Shown here: positions 25,709 through 35,904 of the stretch, piece by piece
How the letters are laid out: the number at the start of each line of letters is the position of its first letter
How positions within the stretch are numbered: the stretch's first letter is position 1
The notes under the pieces: model-generated
Seen by the model: the letters and a program-made list of their open reading frames with translations, nothing else
Told to the model about the DNA's origin: nothing
Databases searched by the model: none
From: Candidatus Thioglobus sp.
Lineage (GTDB): Bacteria > Pseudomonadota > Gammaproteobacteria > PS1 > Pseudothioglobaceae
Assembly: GCA_028228555.1 (NCBI GenBank)
Contig: JAOJBP010000001.1
Location: forward strand, 62,001-126,000
DNA length: 64,000 nucleotides
Direction: 5' to 3'
Position numbers and translations under genes: made by a program

Positions 25709-28084
25709 ATGAATGTATTTTTTAACTTTGTCCTAAAGAAATCTATTCTAGGCTTAACTCTATTGCTTTTCATAGTAGGGTTTTTTGTTTCTCAAATACC
25801 AAATTTTCAGCTGGATGCCTCCTCTGATTCTTTGGTGCTTGAGGGTGATGAAAATCTAGCTTTTTATCAAAGTGTGAAGAAAAATTATGGATCTGATGAT
25901 TATCTTGTTATCTCTTATCAGGTAACTGGGGAGTTACTTAATCCACAACAATTAAGTCATTTATCTAAACTTAAAAAAGAACTATCAACCATTGAACAGA
26001 TTAAGTCTGTCACCAGTATTTTAGATGTCCCTTTATTCCGCTCACCCCCTGTATCTTTAGCTGCCTTGGCGAATGAAAATATCACCATTGAAAATGGTAA
26101 TGCTGACTTAGAGCTTGCAGCTAAAGAATTCAAAACCTCACCCTTATATGCTAATAACTTAGTGAGTAAAGATGGCAAAACAACCGCCATTCTGGTTACT
26201 TTAAAAAATAACCAAAGATTCCAAGAGCTTCGCGAAACGCGTGACCAAATGCGCGTTGAACGAATTAACAAAACACTTGATAAAGATGGCCTGTCTAAGC
26301 TAAAGAGTATAGAAAGACAAGTTATGCGTAATGCTAATATTCAGGGCGATATACAAGAAAAAACTATTGCAAAAATTCGTACTTATCTTGTCAAATATTC
26401 TGATCAAGCCAGCTTATTTTTAGGTGGCTTACCAATGATAACTACTGATATTATTGGCTATATTAGTAGCGATCTGATTGTTTTTAGTCTAGCAGTTATT
26501 GGGTTAATGACTATTATTTTGGCCGTTATCTTTAAAGGGTTACGCTGGGTAGTTATGCCGATTACAATTAGTATTGCTGGTGCCTTAATAATGACTGGTT
26601 TACTGGCATTTTTAGAGTGGAAAGTTACCGTTATTTCTAGCAATTTTGTTTCACTATTACTCGTTATGACGCTTTCAGTGATCATTCATCTTGTTGTTAG
26701 ATATCGAGAATTGTCTCAACTCAATCCTGACCTTGATTCATCGCAAATCATCAAAGACACATTATCTCAAATGTTTATGCCTTGTCTGTTTACCACATTA
26801 ACAACCTTTGCCGCATTTAGCTCACTATTAATCAGTGGTATTCGCCCTGTGATTGACTTTGGCTGGATGATGTCAATTGGTGTTACGATTGCACTAGTAT
26901 TATCATTTTTGGCATTCCCAATGATTATGGCTCTTTTGCCAAAAGCTAAAATCGCGATACACAAAACAGAGTTTGGTTTCACTACTTCATTGGCTAAATT
27001 TGTCGAGCGCTTTGGTAATTATTTGTTAGTGGTTTTGGTTGTTTTAGTTATAGGCTCTGGCTTTGGTATTAATAAGCTTAGTGTTGAAAATAGGTTTATT
27101 GATTATTTTAAAGAGAGCACTGAAATCAACCAAGGGTTAACCTTAATTGACCAAGAATTAGGCGGGACAATTCCTTTAGAGATCATTTTTGAAGATTTGG
27201 CAGAAGACTACTGGTTTGATGAAGACTTGCGTGCAGAAGTGCATGAAATTCATAATTATCTTGATTCGCTAGATGAAACTGGAAAAGTACTTTCTATCGA
27301 TACACTCATGAGTATCTTAACTGAGGCAAATGATGGGCAAGCTTTAAATGGATTTTTCTTAAACATTGTCCGTGGACAAATTCCAGATTCTGCCAAACAG
27401 TATGTATTAGACCCTTATATCTCAGAAGATAATGGTCAACTACGTATGGTTATTCGCATCCGTGAGTCTAACAAGGAGCTAGAACGTGGCAAGCTTATTG
27501 ATAAAATTAATCACCATATCTCTAATGAATTAGGTTTCAAGCCTGGAAGTTTTCGCCTAAGCGGCATGTTGGTGCTCTACAATAACATGTTGCAAAGCTT
27601 ATTTGACTCTCAAATCAAAACCATTGCCGTTGTATTTGGTATGATTTTTATTATGTTTTTGTTTATTTTTAAGTCAATTAGCTTATCTATTCTTGCATTG
27701 ATTCCAAATACACTGCCCTCTTTATTTATTTTGGGAATTATGGGCTGGATGGGTATTCCATTAGATCTAATGACGATTACCATTTCAGCAATTGCTATTG
27801 GTATTGGTGTAGATAACGCCATCCATTACATTCATCGATTTAAGTCTGAATTCCAAAAAGATAGTGACTATACAAAAACTATGTATCGATCGCATGCCAG
27901 TATTGGCTTGGCCATGTTCTATACCTCGATCACCGTGGCACTTGGATTTCTAATCTTTGCTTTATCCAATTTCATTCCAAGTATTTATTTTGGTGTCTTT
28001 ACAGCAATCGCGATGTTGAGCGCGTTACTAGCAAATTTAACACTCTTGCCAAAATTGATCTTAATGGTGAAACCAAAAATTTAA
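25709..28084 (+). CDS. RND superfamily (MMPL/HAE3-like) exporter
   Basis: The 791-residue protein has the internal duplication of RND proteins: one helix (about 11-30), a large periplasmic domain (about 31-245), five helices (about 250-415), then a helix at about 440, a second periplasmic domain (about 460-640) and five helices to the end. The helix-4-like GVDNAIHYIHRF near 705 and LVVRYRE near 328 are typical of the SSD/MMPL branch. No outer-membrane channel or adaptor gene is near. Such proteins move lipids, hopanoids or hydrophobic compounds, but the substrate cannot be read. Confidence 0.88.
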   Translation: MNVFFNFVLKKSILGLTLLLFIVGFFVSQIPNFQLDASSDSLVLEGDENLAFYQSVKKNYGSDDYLVISYQVTGELLNPQQLSHLSKLKKELSTIEQIKSVTSILDVPLFRSPPVSLAALANENITIENGNADLELAAKEFKTSPLYANNLVSKDGKTTAILVTLKNNQRFQELRETRDQMRVERINKTLDKDGLSKLKSIERQVMRNANIQGDIQEKTIAKIRTYLVKYSDQASLFLGGLPMITTDIIGYISSDLIVFSLAVIGLMTIILAVIFKGLRWVVMPITISIAGALIMTGLLAFLEWKVTVISSNFVSLLLVMTLSVIIHLVVRYRELSQLNPDLDSSQIIKDTLSQMFMPCLFTTLTTFAAFSSLLISGIRPVIDFGWMMSIGVTIALVLSFLAFPMIMALLPKAKIAIHKTEFGFTTSLAKFVERFGNYLLVVLVVLVIGSGFGINKLSVENRFIDYFKESTEINQGLTLIDQELGGTIPLEIIFEDLAEDYWFDEDLRAEVHEIHNYLDSLDETGKVLSIDTLMSILTEANDGQALNGFFLNIVRGQIPDSAKQYVLDPYISEDNGQLRMVIRIRESNKELERGKLIDKINHHISNELGFKPGSFRLSGMLVLYNNMLQSLFDSQIKTIAVVFGMIFIMFLFIFKSISLSILALIPNTLPSLFILGIMGWMGIPLDLMTITISAIAIGIGVDNAIHYIHRFKSEFQKDSDYTKTMYRSHASIGLAMFYTSITVALGFLIFALSNFIPSIYFGVFTAIAMLSALLANLTLLPKLILMVKPKI

Positions 28085-28099
28085 ACCCCTTTCGTTAAA

Positions 28100-29677
28100 A
28101 TGCCGAAGCAAGCAACATTCAACAATCCACATGAACAGCATCAATTTGATGTACTAATCATTGGTACAGGAAGTGCGGGGTTAATGAGTGCCCTACAACT
28201 TTCAAGACACTTATCTGTCGCACTAATCGCCAAAGATGAAGCTTTAGAAGGAAGCTCTTTTTATGCCCAAGGTGGCATTTCAGCTGTGCTAGATGCACAC
28301 GATAATTTTGAAGCGCATGTTACGGATACACTTTCTTCTGCTGCTGGATTAGCTGATGAAGCAGCTGTAAAATTTATGGTTAAAAATGCGCCGGCTGCAA
28401 TTTCTTCATTGGAATCCTCAGGCGTTCAATTTACCAAAGACAGTAACAATTATCATCTCACTACTGAGGGTGGTCATACCAATAGACGTGTGGTGCATGT
28501 TGCAGATAATACAGGGCAGTCTATTCAGGTAAATCTCTTAGATAATGTAAAGCAATGTAAAAATATCACTTTATTTGAAAACTATATTGCTATCGATTTA
28601 CTCATCAAAGATAATCAGTGCTCTGGCGCCTATATTCTTAACAAAAGCACTCATCAAGTTGAGAGTTTTTTGGCTTATAAAACCATAATAGCTACAGGAG
28701 GCGCTTCCAAAGTTTATTTGTATACCTCCAATCCTGATACCTCAACCGGAGATGGTGTCGCTATGGCAAGTCGAGCAGGTTGTCATATCATGAATATGGA
28801 ATTTGCCCAATTCCACCCTACTTGTCTGTATCACCCACATGCAAAATCATTTTTGATTTCAGAGGCCATTCGAGGAGAAGGCGGTAAGCTTCACTTGCCT
28901 AATGGTGAAACTTTTATGCACAAATATGATGAGCGTGGCGAACTTGCACCCAGAGATATCGTTGCAAGAGCGATCGATTCTGAAATGAAGTCTGGTGGCT
29001 TGGATTGTGTTTATTTAAACATCTCATTCAAAGGTGAAAACTGGATTAAAAAGCACTTTCCTACTATTTATAACAAGTGTCAAACATTTGGCATAGATAT
29101 ATCAAAAGCCTCTATACCTGTTGTTCCAGCAGCTCATTACACTTGTGGTGGTATCGATACTAATTTGAAAGGTTTAACCAATATTGGCAATCTATATGCA
29201 ATTGGTGAAGTTGCTCATACGGGCGTTCATGGCGCTAATCGCATGGCGAGCAATTCACTCTTAGAGTGTATCGTATTTGCGAAATCTTGCGCTCAAGATA
29301 TCAATCAAAAAGTATTAATACCATCATCTTCTAAATTTGACCCCTGGGATGCTTCTCGAGTGGCCCCCTCTAAAGAGAAGGTTGTTGTTACTCATTTATG
29401 GGACGAAGTTCGCTTAATTATGTGGAATTTTGTTGGCATTGTTCGCTCTGATAGACGTCTTAAATATGCCCAGCATCGACTTGAACAAATTGAAAAAGAA
29501 GTTGATGAATATTACAGCTTATACCTTATTTCTAGTGATTTAGTTGAGCTCAGAAACTTAGTAAGAACTGCCCAAATTATTATTAAATCTGCACTTTCCA
29601 GAAAAGAGAGTCGAGGACTGCACTTCAACGAAGATCATCCTAATCAATCTGACAGTATAAAAAACACTATAATATAA
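28100..29677 (+). CDS. nadB: L-aspartate oxidase
   Basis: The 525-residue flavoenzyme has an N-terminal FAD site [16 protein letters not shown], the [17 protein letters not shown] block, [14 protein letters not shown], and [16 protein letters not shown] of the succinate dehydrogenase/fumarate reductase flavoprotein family, plus the active-site region [11 protein letters not shown]. It oxidises aspartate to iminoaspartate in de novo NAD synthesis. nadA and nadC are not adjacent. The start at 28100 is supported by alignment of the FAD motif near residue 18. Confidence 0.95.
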   Translation: MPKQATFNNPHEQHQFDVLIIGTGSAGLMSALQLSRHLSVALIAKDEALEGSSFYAQGGISAVLDAHDNFEAHVTDTLSSAAGLADEAAVKFMVKNAPAAISSLESSGVQFTKDSNNYHLTTEGGHTNRRVVHVADNTGQSIQVNLLDNVKQCKNITLFENYIAIDLLIKDNQCSGAYILNKSTHQVESFLAYKTIIATGGASKVYLYTSNPDTSTGDGVAMASRAGCHIMNMEFAQFHPTCLYHPHAKSFLISEAIRGEGGKLHLPNGETFMHKYDERGELAPRDIVARAIDSEMKSGGLDCVYLNISFKGENWIKKHFPTIYNKCQTFGIDISKASIPVVPAAHYTCGGIDTNLKGLTNIGNLYAIGEVAHTGVHGANRMASNSLLECIVFAKSCAQDINQKVLIPSSSKFDPWDASRVAPSKEKVVVTHLWDEVRLIMWNFVGIVRSDRRLKYAQHRLEQIEKEVDEYYSLYLISSDLVELRNLVRTAQIIIKSALSRKESRGLHFNEDHPNQSDSIKNTII

Positions 29678-29679
29678 TC

Positions 29680-30171
29680 ATGTTACTCCCTATTCTACAT
29701 TACCCAGATAAGCGCCTAAGAACGAAAGCTGCGCCTATTGAAAAAGTTGATGACACTATTCGTTCATTAGTTAAAGATATGTTTAGCACTATGTATGATG
29801 CTCCTGGAATTGGCCTGGCAGCAACTCAAGTCAACCATCATGTTCGACTAATCGTCATAGACACTTCAGAAGATAAGACACAGCCTTTATGCCTTATTAA
29901 TCCAGAGATTATTGAAAAAGATGGAGAGATCGAATGGGATGAGGGTTGTCTATCAGTCCCTGATTACTACGAATGTGTAACACGTGCAAATCATATTAAA
30001 GTGAGAGCACTAAATGAGCAAGGTGTGATGTTTGAACTAGAAGCTCAAGATATTTTAGGTGTTTGCATTCAACATGAAATAGATCATTTAGATGGTATTT
30101 TATTTGTAGATCACCTCTCCAAACTCAAGCAAAGACGTCTGCTTGAAAAAACCAAAAAAGCTCAAAAGTAA
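29680..30171 (+). CDS. def: Peptide deformylase
   Basis: The 163-residue enzyme has all three deformylase motifs: GIGLAATQ (43-50), EGCLSVP (88-94, with the metal ligand Cys90) and QHEIDHLDG (131-139, with ligands His132 and His136 and catalytic Glu133). It removes the formyl group from nascent proteins. It starts two bases after nadB and is followed closely by dusB. The partner fmt, often next to def, is not here. Confidence 0.97.
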   Translation: MLLPILHYPDKRLRTKAAPIEKVDDTIRSLVKDMFSTMYDAPGIGLAATQVNHHVRLIVIDTSEDKTQPLCLINPEIIEKDGEIEWDEGCLSVPDYYECVTRANHIKVRALNEQGVMFELEAQDILGVCIQHEIDHLDGILFVDHLSKLKQRRLLEKTKKAQK

Positions 30172-30178
30172 ATCACTT

Positions 30179-31153
30179 GTGTCAATTCAAATTGGTCCTT
30201 ATAAGCTTGATTCAATAGCATTATTAGCGCCTATGGCTGGCACTAGCGACAAACCTTTTAGAATGTTATGTAAATCCTTAGGCGCAGGGCTCACCACCTC
30301 AGAAATGGTCGTCATACAAGAGCATTTACTTAAAACTAATAAAACTAAATATCGCCTAGATTTTAAAGGTGAAAAAGAACCAATTAGCATTCAAATAGCG
30401 GGATCAGAAGCGCAAGAATTAGCGCATGCTGCACAAAGAGCGGTTGATTTTGGTGCAGATATTATTGATATTAATATGGGCTGTCCTGCTAAAAAAGTCT
30501 GTAATAAAGCCTCCGGATCTGCCTTAATGCAAGATGAAATACTTGTTAAAGATATCCTTGAATCAGTCGTATCGGCAGTAGATATCCCCGTGACCTTAAA
30601 AATGCGAGCAGGTTGGGATACTGATAACAAAAATGCCCCAACCATTGCCCAAATTGCAGAACAAGCGGGCATTCAAATGCTAAGTGTGCACGGCCGCACT
30701 AAAGCAGATAAATATAATGGTATGGCAGAATATGACACCATTAAGTCTGTTGTTGATCAAGTTAAAATACCTGTCATTGCTAATGGGGACATTATCAGTG
30801 CTGAAAAAGCACAACAAGTATTAGATTACACGAATGCTTCAGGTGTTATGATTGGAAGAGCAGCTCAAGGCAACCCTTGGATATTTTCTGAGATCAACTA
30901 CTATCTTAACACCCAGAAAAAATTCAATCCAATCCCACTTGAAGAGCAAAAATCTACTATACTTAAGCATATTCATCAGATTTATGCTTTTTATGGTGAT
31001 TTTTTGGGATTGAGGCTCGCCAGAAAGCACATTCTTTGGTATGCTACGCACCTTGATAAAAACCACATGCAGAAATTTTGGCAAACGATTAACAAAGTCA
31101 CTGATCGTGAGCAACAATTCAAACTTTTTGAGAACTACTTAAACCAATTATGA
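30179..31153 (+). CDS. dusB: tRNA-dihydrouridine synthase B
   Basis: A GTG at 30179, 8 bases after the def stop, gives 324 residues beginning VSIQIGPYKL, close to E. coli DusB (321) and placing the catalytic cysteine at 102 (NMGCPAKKVC). The earlier TTG at 30143 overlaps def and adds a lysine-rich leader foreign to the family. FMN-binding LLAPMAGTSDKPF and NGDI/GRAAQGNPWIF are present. It reduces uridine in tRNA. It overlaps fis by four bases, the conserved dusB-fis pair. Confidence 0.95.
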   Translation: MSIQIGPYKLDSIALLAPMAGTSDKPFRMLCKSLGAGLTTSEMVVIQEHLLKTNKTKYRLDFKGEKEPISIQIAGSEAQELAHAAQRAVDFGADIIDINMGCPAKKVCNKASGSALMQDEILVKDILESVVSAVDIPVTLKMRAGWDTDNKNAPTIAQIAEQAGIQMLSVHGRTKADKYNGMAEYDTIKSVVDQVKIPVIANGDIISAEKAQQVLDYTNASGVMIGRAAQGNPWIFSEINYYLNTQKKFNPIPLEEQKSTILKHIHQIYAFYGDFLGLRLARKHILWYATHLDKNHMQKFWQTINKVTDREQQFKLFENYLNQL

Positions 31154-31380
31154 GCTCTACAGATTTACCAGCCTGCATCAATGCAAAATTAACTCGCTAC
31201 TTCGAGCAACTTGATGGTGAGCAAGCATCTGGCGTTCATAAAATGGTTATGAATGAAGTGGAGCCTGTCGTTATAAAATTTATTTTAGAGTTAGTCAACA
31301 ATAACCAGAGTGAAGCTTCTCGCATATTAGGCGTTAATCGTGGCACACTTAAGAAAAAAATCGAATTCTATAAGCTCTAA
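31150..31380 (+). CDS. fis: Fis-family nucleoid protein
   Basis: The 76-residue protein is shorter than E. coli Fis (98), having lost the flexible N-terminal beta arms, but keeps the helix-turn-helix [25 protein letters not shown] in the last 26 residues. It starts inside the dusB stop (ATGA), as in most gammaproteobacteria. Fis bends DNA and activates rRNA and tRNA promoters; the missing arms argue against the inversion-stimulating role (family knowledge). Confidence 0.92.
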   Translation: MSSTDLPACINAKLTRYFEQLDGEQASGVHKMVMNEVEPVVIKFILELVNNNQSEASRILGVNRGTLKKKIEFYKL

Positions 31381-31430
31381 AACTCTATAATAACCTTTGT
31401 AACTTAACTCCCATATCTCAAAGGAAAAAA

Positions 31431-32972
31431 ATGTCTATACAACGCGCTTTAATTAGTGTTTCAGATAAAACTGGTATTCTTGAACTTGCTCAAGTATTGG
31501 TCAGTAAGAATATTGAAATTCTCTCAACAGGTGGTACTGCTAAATTATTGGCTGAACAAGGTATTCCTGTCATAGAAGTATCTGACTATACTGGTTTTCC
31601 AGAGATGATGGCAGGACGTGTAAAAACTCTTAATCCAAAAATTCATGGCGGCATCTTAGCGCGTCGAGGCCTTGATGAAGAAGTAATGACACAGAATGAT
31701 ATCAATCCAATTGATTTAGTGGTTGTTAACCTCTACCCTTTTCAAGCAACGATTGCCAATCCAGACTGCAAATTAGAAGATGCGATTGAAAATATTGACA
31801 TCGGTGGTCCAGCGATGTTGCGCTCTAGTGCAAAAAATCATGCATCTGTAACGGTCGTTGTTGATGCTTCAGATTATCAAACTGTCATGGATGAAATTAC
31901 TGCCAATGGCAACACAACCCTTAAAACTAGAACCAAACTAGCGCTTAAAACTTTTGAGCATACTGCACAATATGACGGTGCTATCGCTAACTATCTTGGC
32001 AAAGAGCAAGATGGGTTTTCAAATACAATTAATCTGCAATTTCACAAAACTCAATCTATGCGCTATGGTGAAAACCCGCATCAAAATGCCGCTTTCTATG
32101 TAGAGCAAAATATTACTGAAGCCTGTGTTGCATCAAGCACACAATTTCAAGGTAAAGAAATGTCATTCAATAACATGGCTGATGCAGATGCAGCGCTAGA
32201 ATGTGTTCGTAGTTTTAATGCACCAGCCTGTGTTATTGTCAAACATGCAAACCCTTGTGGTGTTGCACTTAGAGACAATATTCATGAGGCTTATTTAGAT
32301 GCCTTTAAAACAGACCCTACCTCTGCTTTTGGTGGCATTATTGCTTTTAATCGCCCATTGGATAAGGCCACTGCGCAAGATATTATTGAGAAGCAATTTG
32401 TTGAAGTTATTATTGCACCGAGTGTTGATGACGATGCTAAAGATATCCTATCAGCCAAACAAAATATACGTGCATTAGAGTGTGGGGATTTGTCCAGTGC
32501 GCAACCATCACTTGACTATAAGCGAGTTACCAGTGGTCTATTAGTGCAAGACAAGGATCTTGGTGTTATCACTGAGAATGATATTAAATGTGTCAGTGAA
32601 TTAGCGCCTACAGCCGGTCAAATTAAAGATTTACTATTCGCTTGGAAAGTCGCTAAAACCGTTAAATCAAATGCCATTGTTTATGTCAAAAATGAAATGA
32701 CAATTGGTGTCGGTGCAGGACAAATGTCTCGCGTTTACTCGGCAAAAATTGCAGGTATTAAAGCATCGGATGAAGGCTTAGTGGTCGAGGGCTCTGTCAT
32801 GGCATCAGATGCCTTCTTCCCATTCAGAGATGGCATTGATGCAGCGGCACAAGCAGGTATTAAGGCAATTATCCAACCTGGTGGCTCAATGCGAGATGAT
32901 GAAGTCATTACAGCGGCAAATGAACACGGCATAGCCATGGTATTTACCGGCATGCGCCATTTCAAACACTAA
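31431..32972 (+). CDS. purH: Bifunctional AICAR formyltransferase/IMP cyclohydrolase
   Basis: The 513-residue protein has the N-terminal cyclohydrolase (MGS-like) domain with [18 protein letters not shown] and [15 protein letters not shown], and the formyltransferase domain with the catalytic Lys271-His272 pair in [10 protein letters not shown]. The C-terminus ([21 protein letters not shown]) is intact. It makes the last two steps of IMP synthesis. AAAGGAA precedes the ATG. purD, its usual partner, is absent; the downstream 155 bases are free of genes. Confidence 0.97.
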   Translation: MSIQRALISVSDKTGILELAQVLVSKNIEILSTGGTAKLLAEQGIPVIEVSDYTGFPEMMAGRVKTLNPKIHGGILARRGLDEEVMTQNDINPIDLVVVNLYPFQATIANPDCKLEDAIENIDIGGPAMLRSSAKNHASVTVVVDASDYQTVMDEITANGNTTLKTRTKLALKTFEHTAQYDGAIANYLGKEQDGFSNTINLQFHKTQSMRYGENPHQNAAFYVEQNITEACVASSTQFQGKEMSFNNMADADAALECVRSFNAPACVIVKHANPCGVALRDNIHEAYLDAFKTDPTSAFGGIIAFNRPLDKATAQDIIEKQFVEVIIAPSVDDDAKDILSAKQNIRALECGDLSSAQPSLDYKRVTSGLLVQDKDLGVITENDIKCVSELAPTAGQIKDLLFAWKVAKTVKSNAIVYVKNEMTIGVGAGQMSRVYSAKIAGIKASDEGLVVEGSVMASDAFFPFRDGIDAAAQAGIKAIIQPGGSMRDDEVITAANEHGIAMVFTGMRHFKH

Positions 32973-33127
32973 ATTCTAGAGACTTTTTTTATCCGTATGT
33001 TTATTATAAGAAAAGCCTTGCTCGGTCATTTATAATCTATAAAATCCCATCACTCGTTTTTCTTATACCTTAATCTGAATAAAAATTACCACCTATAATG
33101 CCCGATTATTTCTAAATCAGTAAGAAT

Positions 33128-34048
33128 TTACTCTACAGAAATCTTAACCTCTACACCATCAAGAAAAGCGTTGTAATAACCATCATCATCATGCATATGC
33201 TTCTCTAAGGCAAGCTGGTCTGTCAATTTAAGGCTAACATCCATTGATGATGTCGTTGGACTAATTGTCAATGGGTTGGCAAAGGTTTGAATAATAAGCT
33301 GTCTTGTTGCGTTGGTACCACCAAGACCATTACCTCCACTTTCATGAGTTGATTCGTTCAACATGCCACAAACTACAACACCATTACCGGAAGAAGTTGT
33401 ATAGTCCATATAATCAGAATTACCACCTGTCCTACTAACTACGCCGCCACTAATTGAACACTCTGAATCATCCCAATACGCACCCTCATCTTCCGTAAAT
33501 TTACCAGCTGTTAATGTGTTAGCACCACATTCATAAAAACCACCACCAGCAGTTCCGCCAATATCATCCACATTACCACTTACAGCTCTACTAACGCATG
33601 TCTTTCCTTCAGTCGCAGTGCCTGCATCACTCCAGCCATCTTGCACTGTTGTGAAATTCACTGTGTGTTTATAGCCAATCGTTGTTCCTAAAAGCAGCAC
33701 TGCTGCCGGATAACTGCCTTCTGTTAGTGTTATGTTGTCAACCATATTAAACGCTTGGCCTTTTTCAATTTCCACCTCTGTTGCCGTTGTCTGATTAAAT
33801 AAAAATGTGCATTCTGTTAAATAGTTTTCGTAAGTTGGCACTGAAGAGCATAGCCCCACCCTGTAAACCGGAAGGTAAGCATAATCTGGTGTTACAGAAC
33901 ACCCTTTTTCATTACCAGCTTCAAAGGTGTTTACATCATCAGTAACTTCACCATTAGCATTAATTGTGCACGCTGCAGCATATATATTGGCTGAGCCAAA
34001 AATAAAAAATAATGAGAATATAGTTTTTAACATATTTTTAGTATCCAC
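33128..34048 (-). CDS. Secreted Cys-rich protein of unknown function
   Basis: The 306-residue product begins at a GTG (34048) preceded by AGGAG nine bases upstream; the ORF overlaps the barrel gene by 11 bases, so the two are coupled. The N-terminus has a signal peptide ending about residue 26 (IYAAA-CTINA). Eight cysteines follow in the mature part, enough for four disulfides, which DsbA could form. It is rich in Gly, Ser, Thr and Asn (GGTAGGG, SGGNGLGGTNATR), with predicted beta structure and no recognisable domain. I do not recognise a family. The context suggests an envelope or surface protein handled with the barrel. Confidence 0.8.
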   Translation of the reverse strand: MDTKNMLKTIFSLFFIFGSANIYAAACTINANGEVTDDVNTFEAGNEKGCSVTPDYAYLPVYRVGLCSSVPTYENYLTECTFLFNQTTATEVEIEKGQAFNMVDNITLTEGSYPAAVLLLGTTIGYKHTVNFTTVQDGWSDAGTATEGKTCVSRAVSGNVDDIGGTAGGGFYECGANTLTAGKFTEDEGAYWDDSECSISGGVVSRTGGNSDYMDYTTSSGNGVVVCGMLNESTHESGGNGLGGTNATRQLIIQTFANPLTISPTTSSMDVSLKLTDQLALEKHMHDDDGYYNAFLDGVEVKISVE

Positions 34049-34976
34049 TTGCTGTCACTCCTAATTTAACTGATTTTTTCATAATACGATTTTCACGCTT
34101 AACTGGCTTGTATATCGCTTTTCTGATATTTTGTAATTTGGTTGTAAACTCACCGTCTTGCATTGTTTTATTTACTTGTTGCTTGCCAATAGGAATTACA
34201 TAACTTAAAGATGAAACAGTTTTGTCTGTATTACTGTTTTGCTTTTGTAAAGCCACTGATAAGTGTAAATTAGGAATAGGCTCTGCCTTCAGACCCCATT
34301 GCTTGGTTTTAACTTCATATCCAACACCATCTTCCCATTTGCCCTTGTTATAAAAGACAGATGAAGAGTATAGGTATGGCAGGTTGTATCTTATATCAAA
34401 ATCATGTCCATCTAATGCAGTTTCATCAATGGTCTTATAATTTTTAAGTTTACTAAGTGCCTTGTATTTATTAAAACGCACTTCACCAACTGAAGTAATA
34501 TATTCAAGACCAAGACCTACTCTGTCGTGATTTGAATCTAATTCATAATCATAAAATATGTTTCCACCATATATAACGGTTTCATCATCGTTAATTTCTC
34601 TCGCACCAAGACCAAGGTTAATTGTTCTTCTATCGTTATAGTCAACTAAAGAAGTTTGATTGAATATAAATGTATTGTCATTTTCATGAAGACGATACAC
34701 ACCAACTGCCTCTATTTTATTTTTAGTAGTTGAACCACCTAAATCAAATATGTCTTGACCAACTGAAATCTCAAGGTGAGTAAAGTCTGTCTGCCTAACA
34801 ATGTCTTTTTCTAAATCATTAACAGCTTGATCTTTTGCCTTGTTAAATGTATTAGTAACATAGTTTTTAGTTTTTTCAGCTATATTATCGGGTGTAATTG
34901 ACTCTGAATGAGTATTCAAACTTAACAACAGCACTGATGTTGAAACAACTTTAACAATAGAAGTATTCAAATCCAT
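34038..34976 (-). CDS. Inverse autotransporter-type beta-barrel lacking a passenger
   Basis: The 312-residue protein has a signal peptide (cleavage after about residue 23), a helical segment (about 30-65), then a beta-barrel with the intimin/invasin features NLGLGAREINDD, GGNIFYDYEL (about 131-140), RVGLGLEYIT and WGLKAEPIPNLHLSVALQKQN. After the barrel comes the linker-like PVKRENRIMKK, and the protein stops within 20 residues, where normal family members continue into Ig-like passenger domains of hundreds of residues. It sits just upstream of a coupled secreted protein. Role: outer-membrane pore or secretion barrel; the substrate is unknown. Confidence 0.75.
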   Translation of the reverse strand: MDLNTSIVKVVSTSVLLLSLNTHSESITPDNIAEKTKNYVTNTFNKAKDQAVNDLEKDIVRQTDFTHLEISVGQDIFDLGGSTTKNKIEAVGVYRLHENDNTFIFNQTSLVDYNDRRTINLGLGAREINDDETVIYGGNIFYDYELDSNHDRVGLGLEYITSVGEVRFNKYKALSKLKNYKTIDETALDGHDFDIRYNLPYLYSSSVFYNKGKWEDGVGYEVKTKQWGLKAEPIPNLHLSVALQKQNSNTDKTVSSLSYVIPIGKQQVNKTMQDGEFTTKLQNIRKAIYKPVKRENRIMKKSVKLGVTASGY

Positions 34977-35033
34977 ATTAATATTTTATGTTTTAAAAAA
35001 AGTGTAATATTATATATAATAAATAAAAAATTA

Positions 35034-35369
35034 TTATAGAATTTTTAAAAAGTTGCGTCCAGGGATAATGTAAACACCTTTGGCTTTGAGGTTTTGATAC
35101 AATTCTTCTGAGGATATTTTTAAGGTTGGAAACCATATCCACATAAAAAAAGCGCCTTCGAGTTTGTGCAATTTGGCGTTGCTATTGCCAAATATTTCAT
35201 TGAATAACTGTACGGCAATATCGACTTTGGCTTGATAGTAAGGCTTGATAATAGTATTTGTCAGCGGGATTAATTGTTTTTCACGACTATGGTTAGCCTT
35301 GCCCGGATCATCCATCAACTGCGCTATACCCGAATAACAGGTAAATTTTTGACCAAATTTTGAATACAT
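35034..35369 (-). pseudogene. avtA: C-terminal remnant of valine-pyruvate aminotransferase
   Basis: The 111-codon frame matches only the last part of AvtA-type aminotransferases: LTNTIIKPYYQAKVDIAVQL, LHKLEGAFFMWIWFP and ISSEELYQNLKAKGVYIIPGRNF. The PLP lysine and the whole N-terminal two thirds are missing, and the C-terminus stops early, before the usual last 30-40 residues. AT-rich DNA follows on both sides with no continuation in other frames. It is the eroded tail of a lost gene beside the accessory barrel pair. Confidence 0.75.
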
Positions 35370-35487
35370 GCTTTTTATTAGAATAATAAAGAGGCTGTCG
35401 AATTGTATAACTTTGCTAAAGGGTTAATTTGTTTTATAGGTCTGAGCAATCGACTAAAATAAACAAACAATAACAAAAAAATAGATT

Positions 35488-35901
35488 ATGGCAACACAAA
35501 CAATGAATGTTTTCCCAATGATCCATTCGATCACCATCGATAAAGAAAATGATTTAGTGACTGAACTGGTTCAAGACCTTCATGATGCAGATGGCGTTAG
35601 GGCTAATCTATTAGCCGCTGTCGCTGAAGTTAAGATGTATGAAAGTATTAATTATTACCCATTAAAAAAGCCTGAATTTATCGAGGATGTCATGGGTAGT
35701 TTTGCTCAAATGGGTCTTAGTCGATATATTACTATCTCAGATAATACATATCATGAGATCAATGGCTATCGTGGCTGTACGCGTGTGTGGGAGCTCCCAG
35801 TAGTCCTTAGAGATCAGGTTGAGAAAGCACTGGTTGGTTATGAAGTTGAGTACGACTCCGAAACTTGGGAAATTTTAAATATTACTGATACTAAAGAGTA
35901 A
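35488..35901 (+). CDS. Uncharacterised 137-residue protein
   Basis: I do not recognise this protein. It has no signal peptide and no membrane helix, a mixed alpha/beta composition, is slightly acidic, and has one Cys. Segments of note are LVTELVQDLHDADGVRANLLAAVAEVKMYE and NGYRGCTRVWELPV. No strong ribosome site is visible before the ATG. The frame fills the space between the avtA remnant and dbpA and ends 3 bases before the convergent dbpA stop, which argues that it is genuine. No function can be assigned. Confidence 0.65.
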   Translation: MATQTMNVFPMIHSITIDKENDLVTELVQDLHDADGVRANLLAAVAEVKMYESINYYPLKKPEFIEDVMGSFAQMGLSRYITISDNTYHEINGYRGCTRVWELPVVLRDQVEKALVGYEVEYDSETWEILNITDTKE

Positions 35902-35904
35902 GTT

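Noticed and set aside
30143-30178. TTG start for dusB inside def
   Set aside because: Adds a lysine-rich leader absent from DusB; GTG at 30179 gives the family length.
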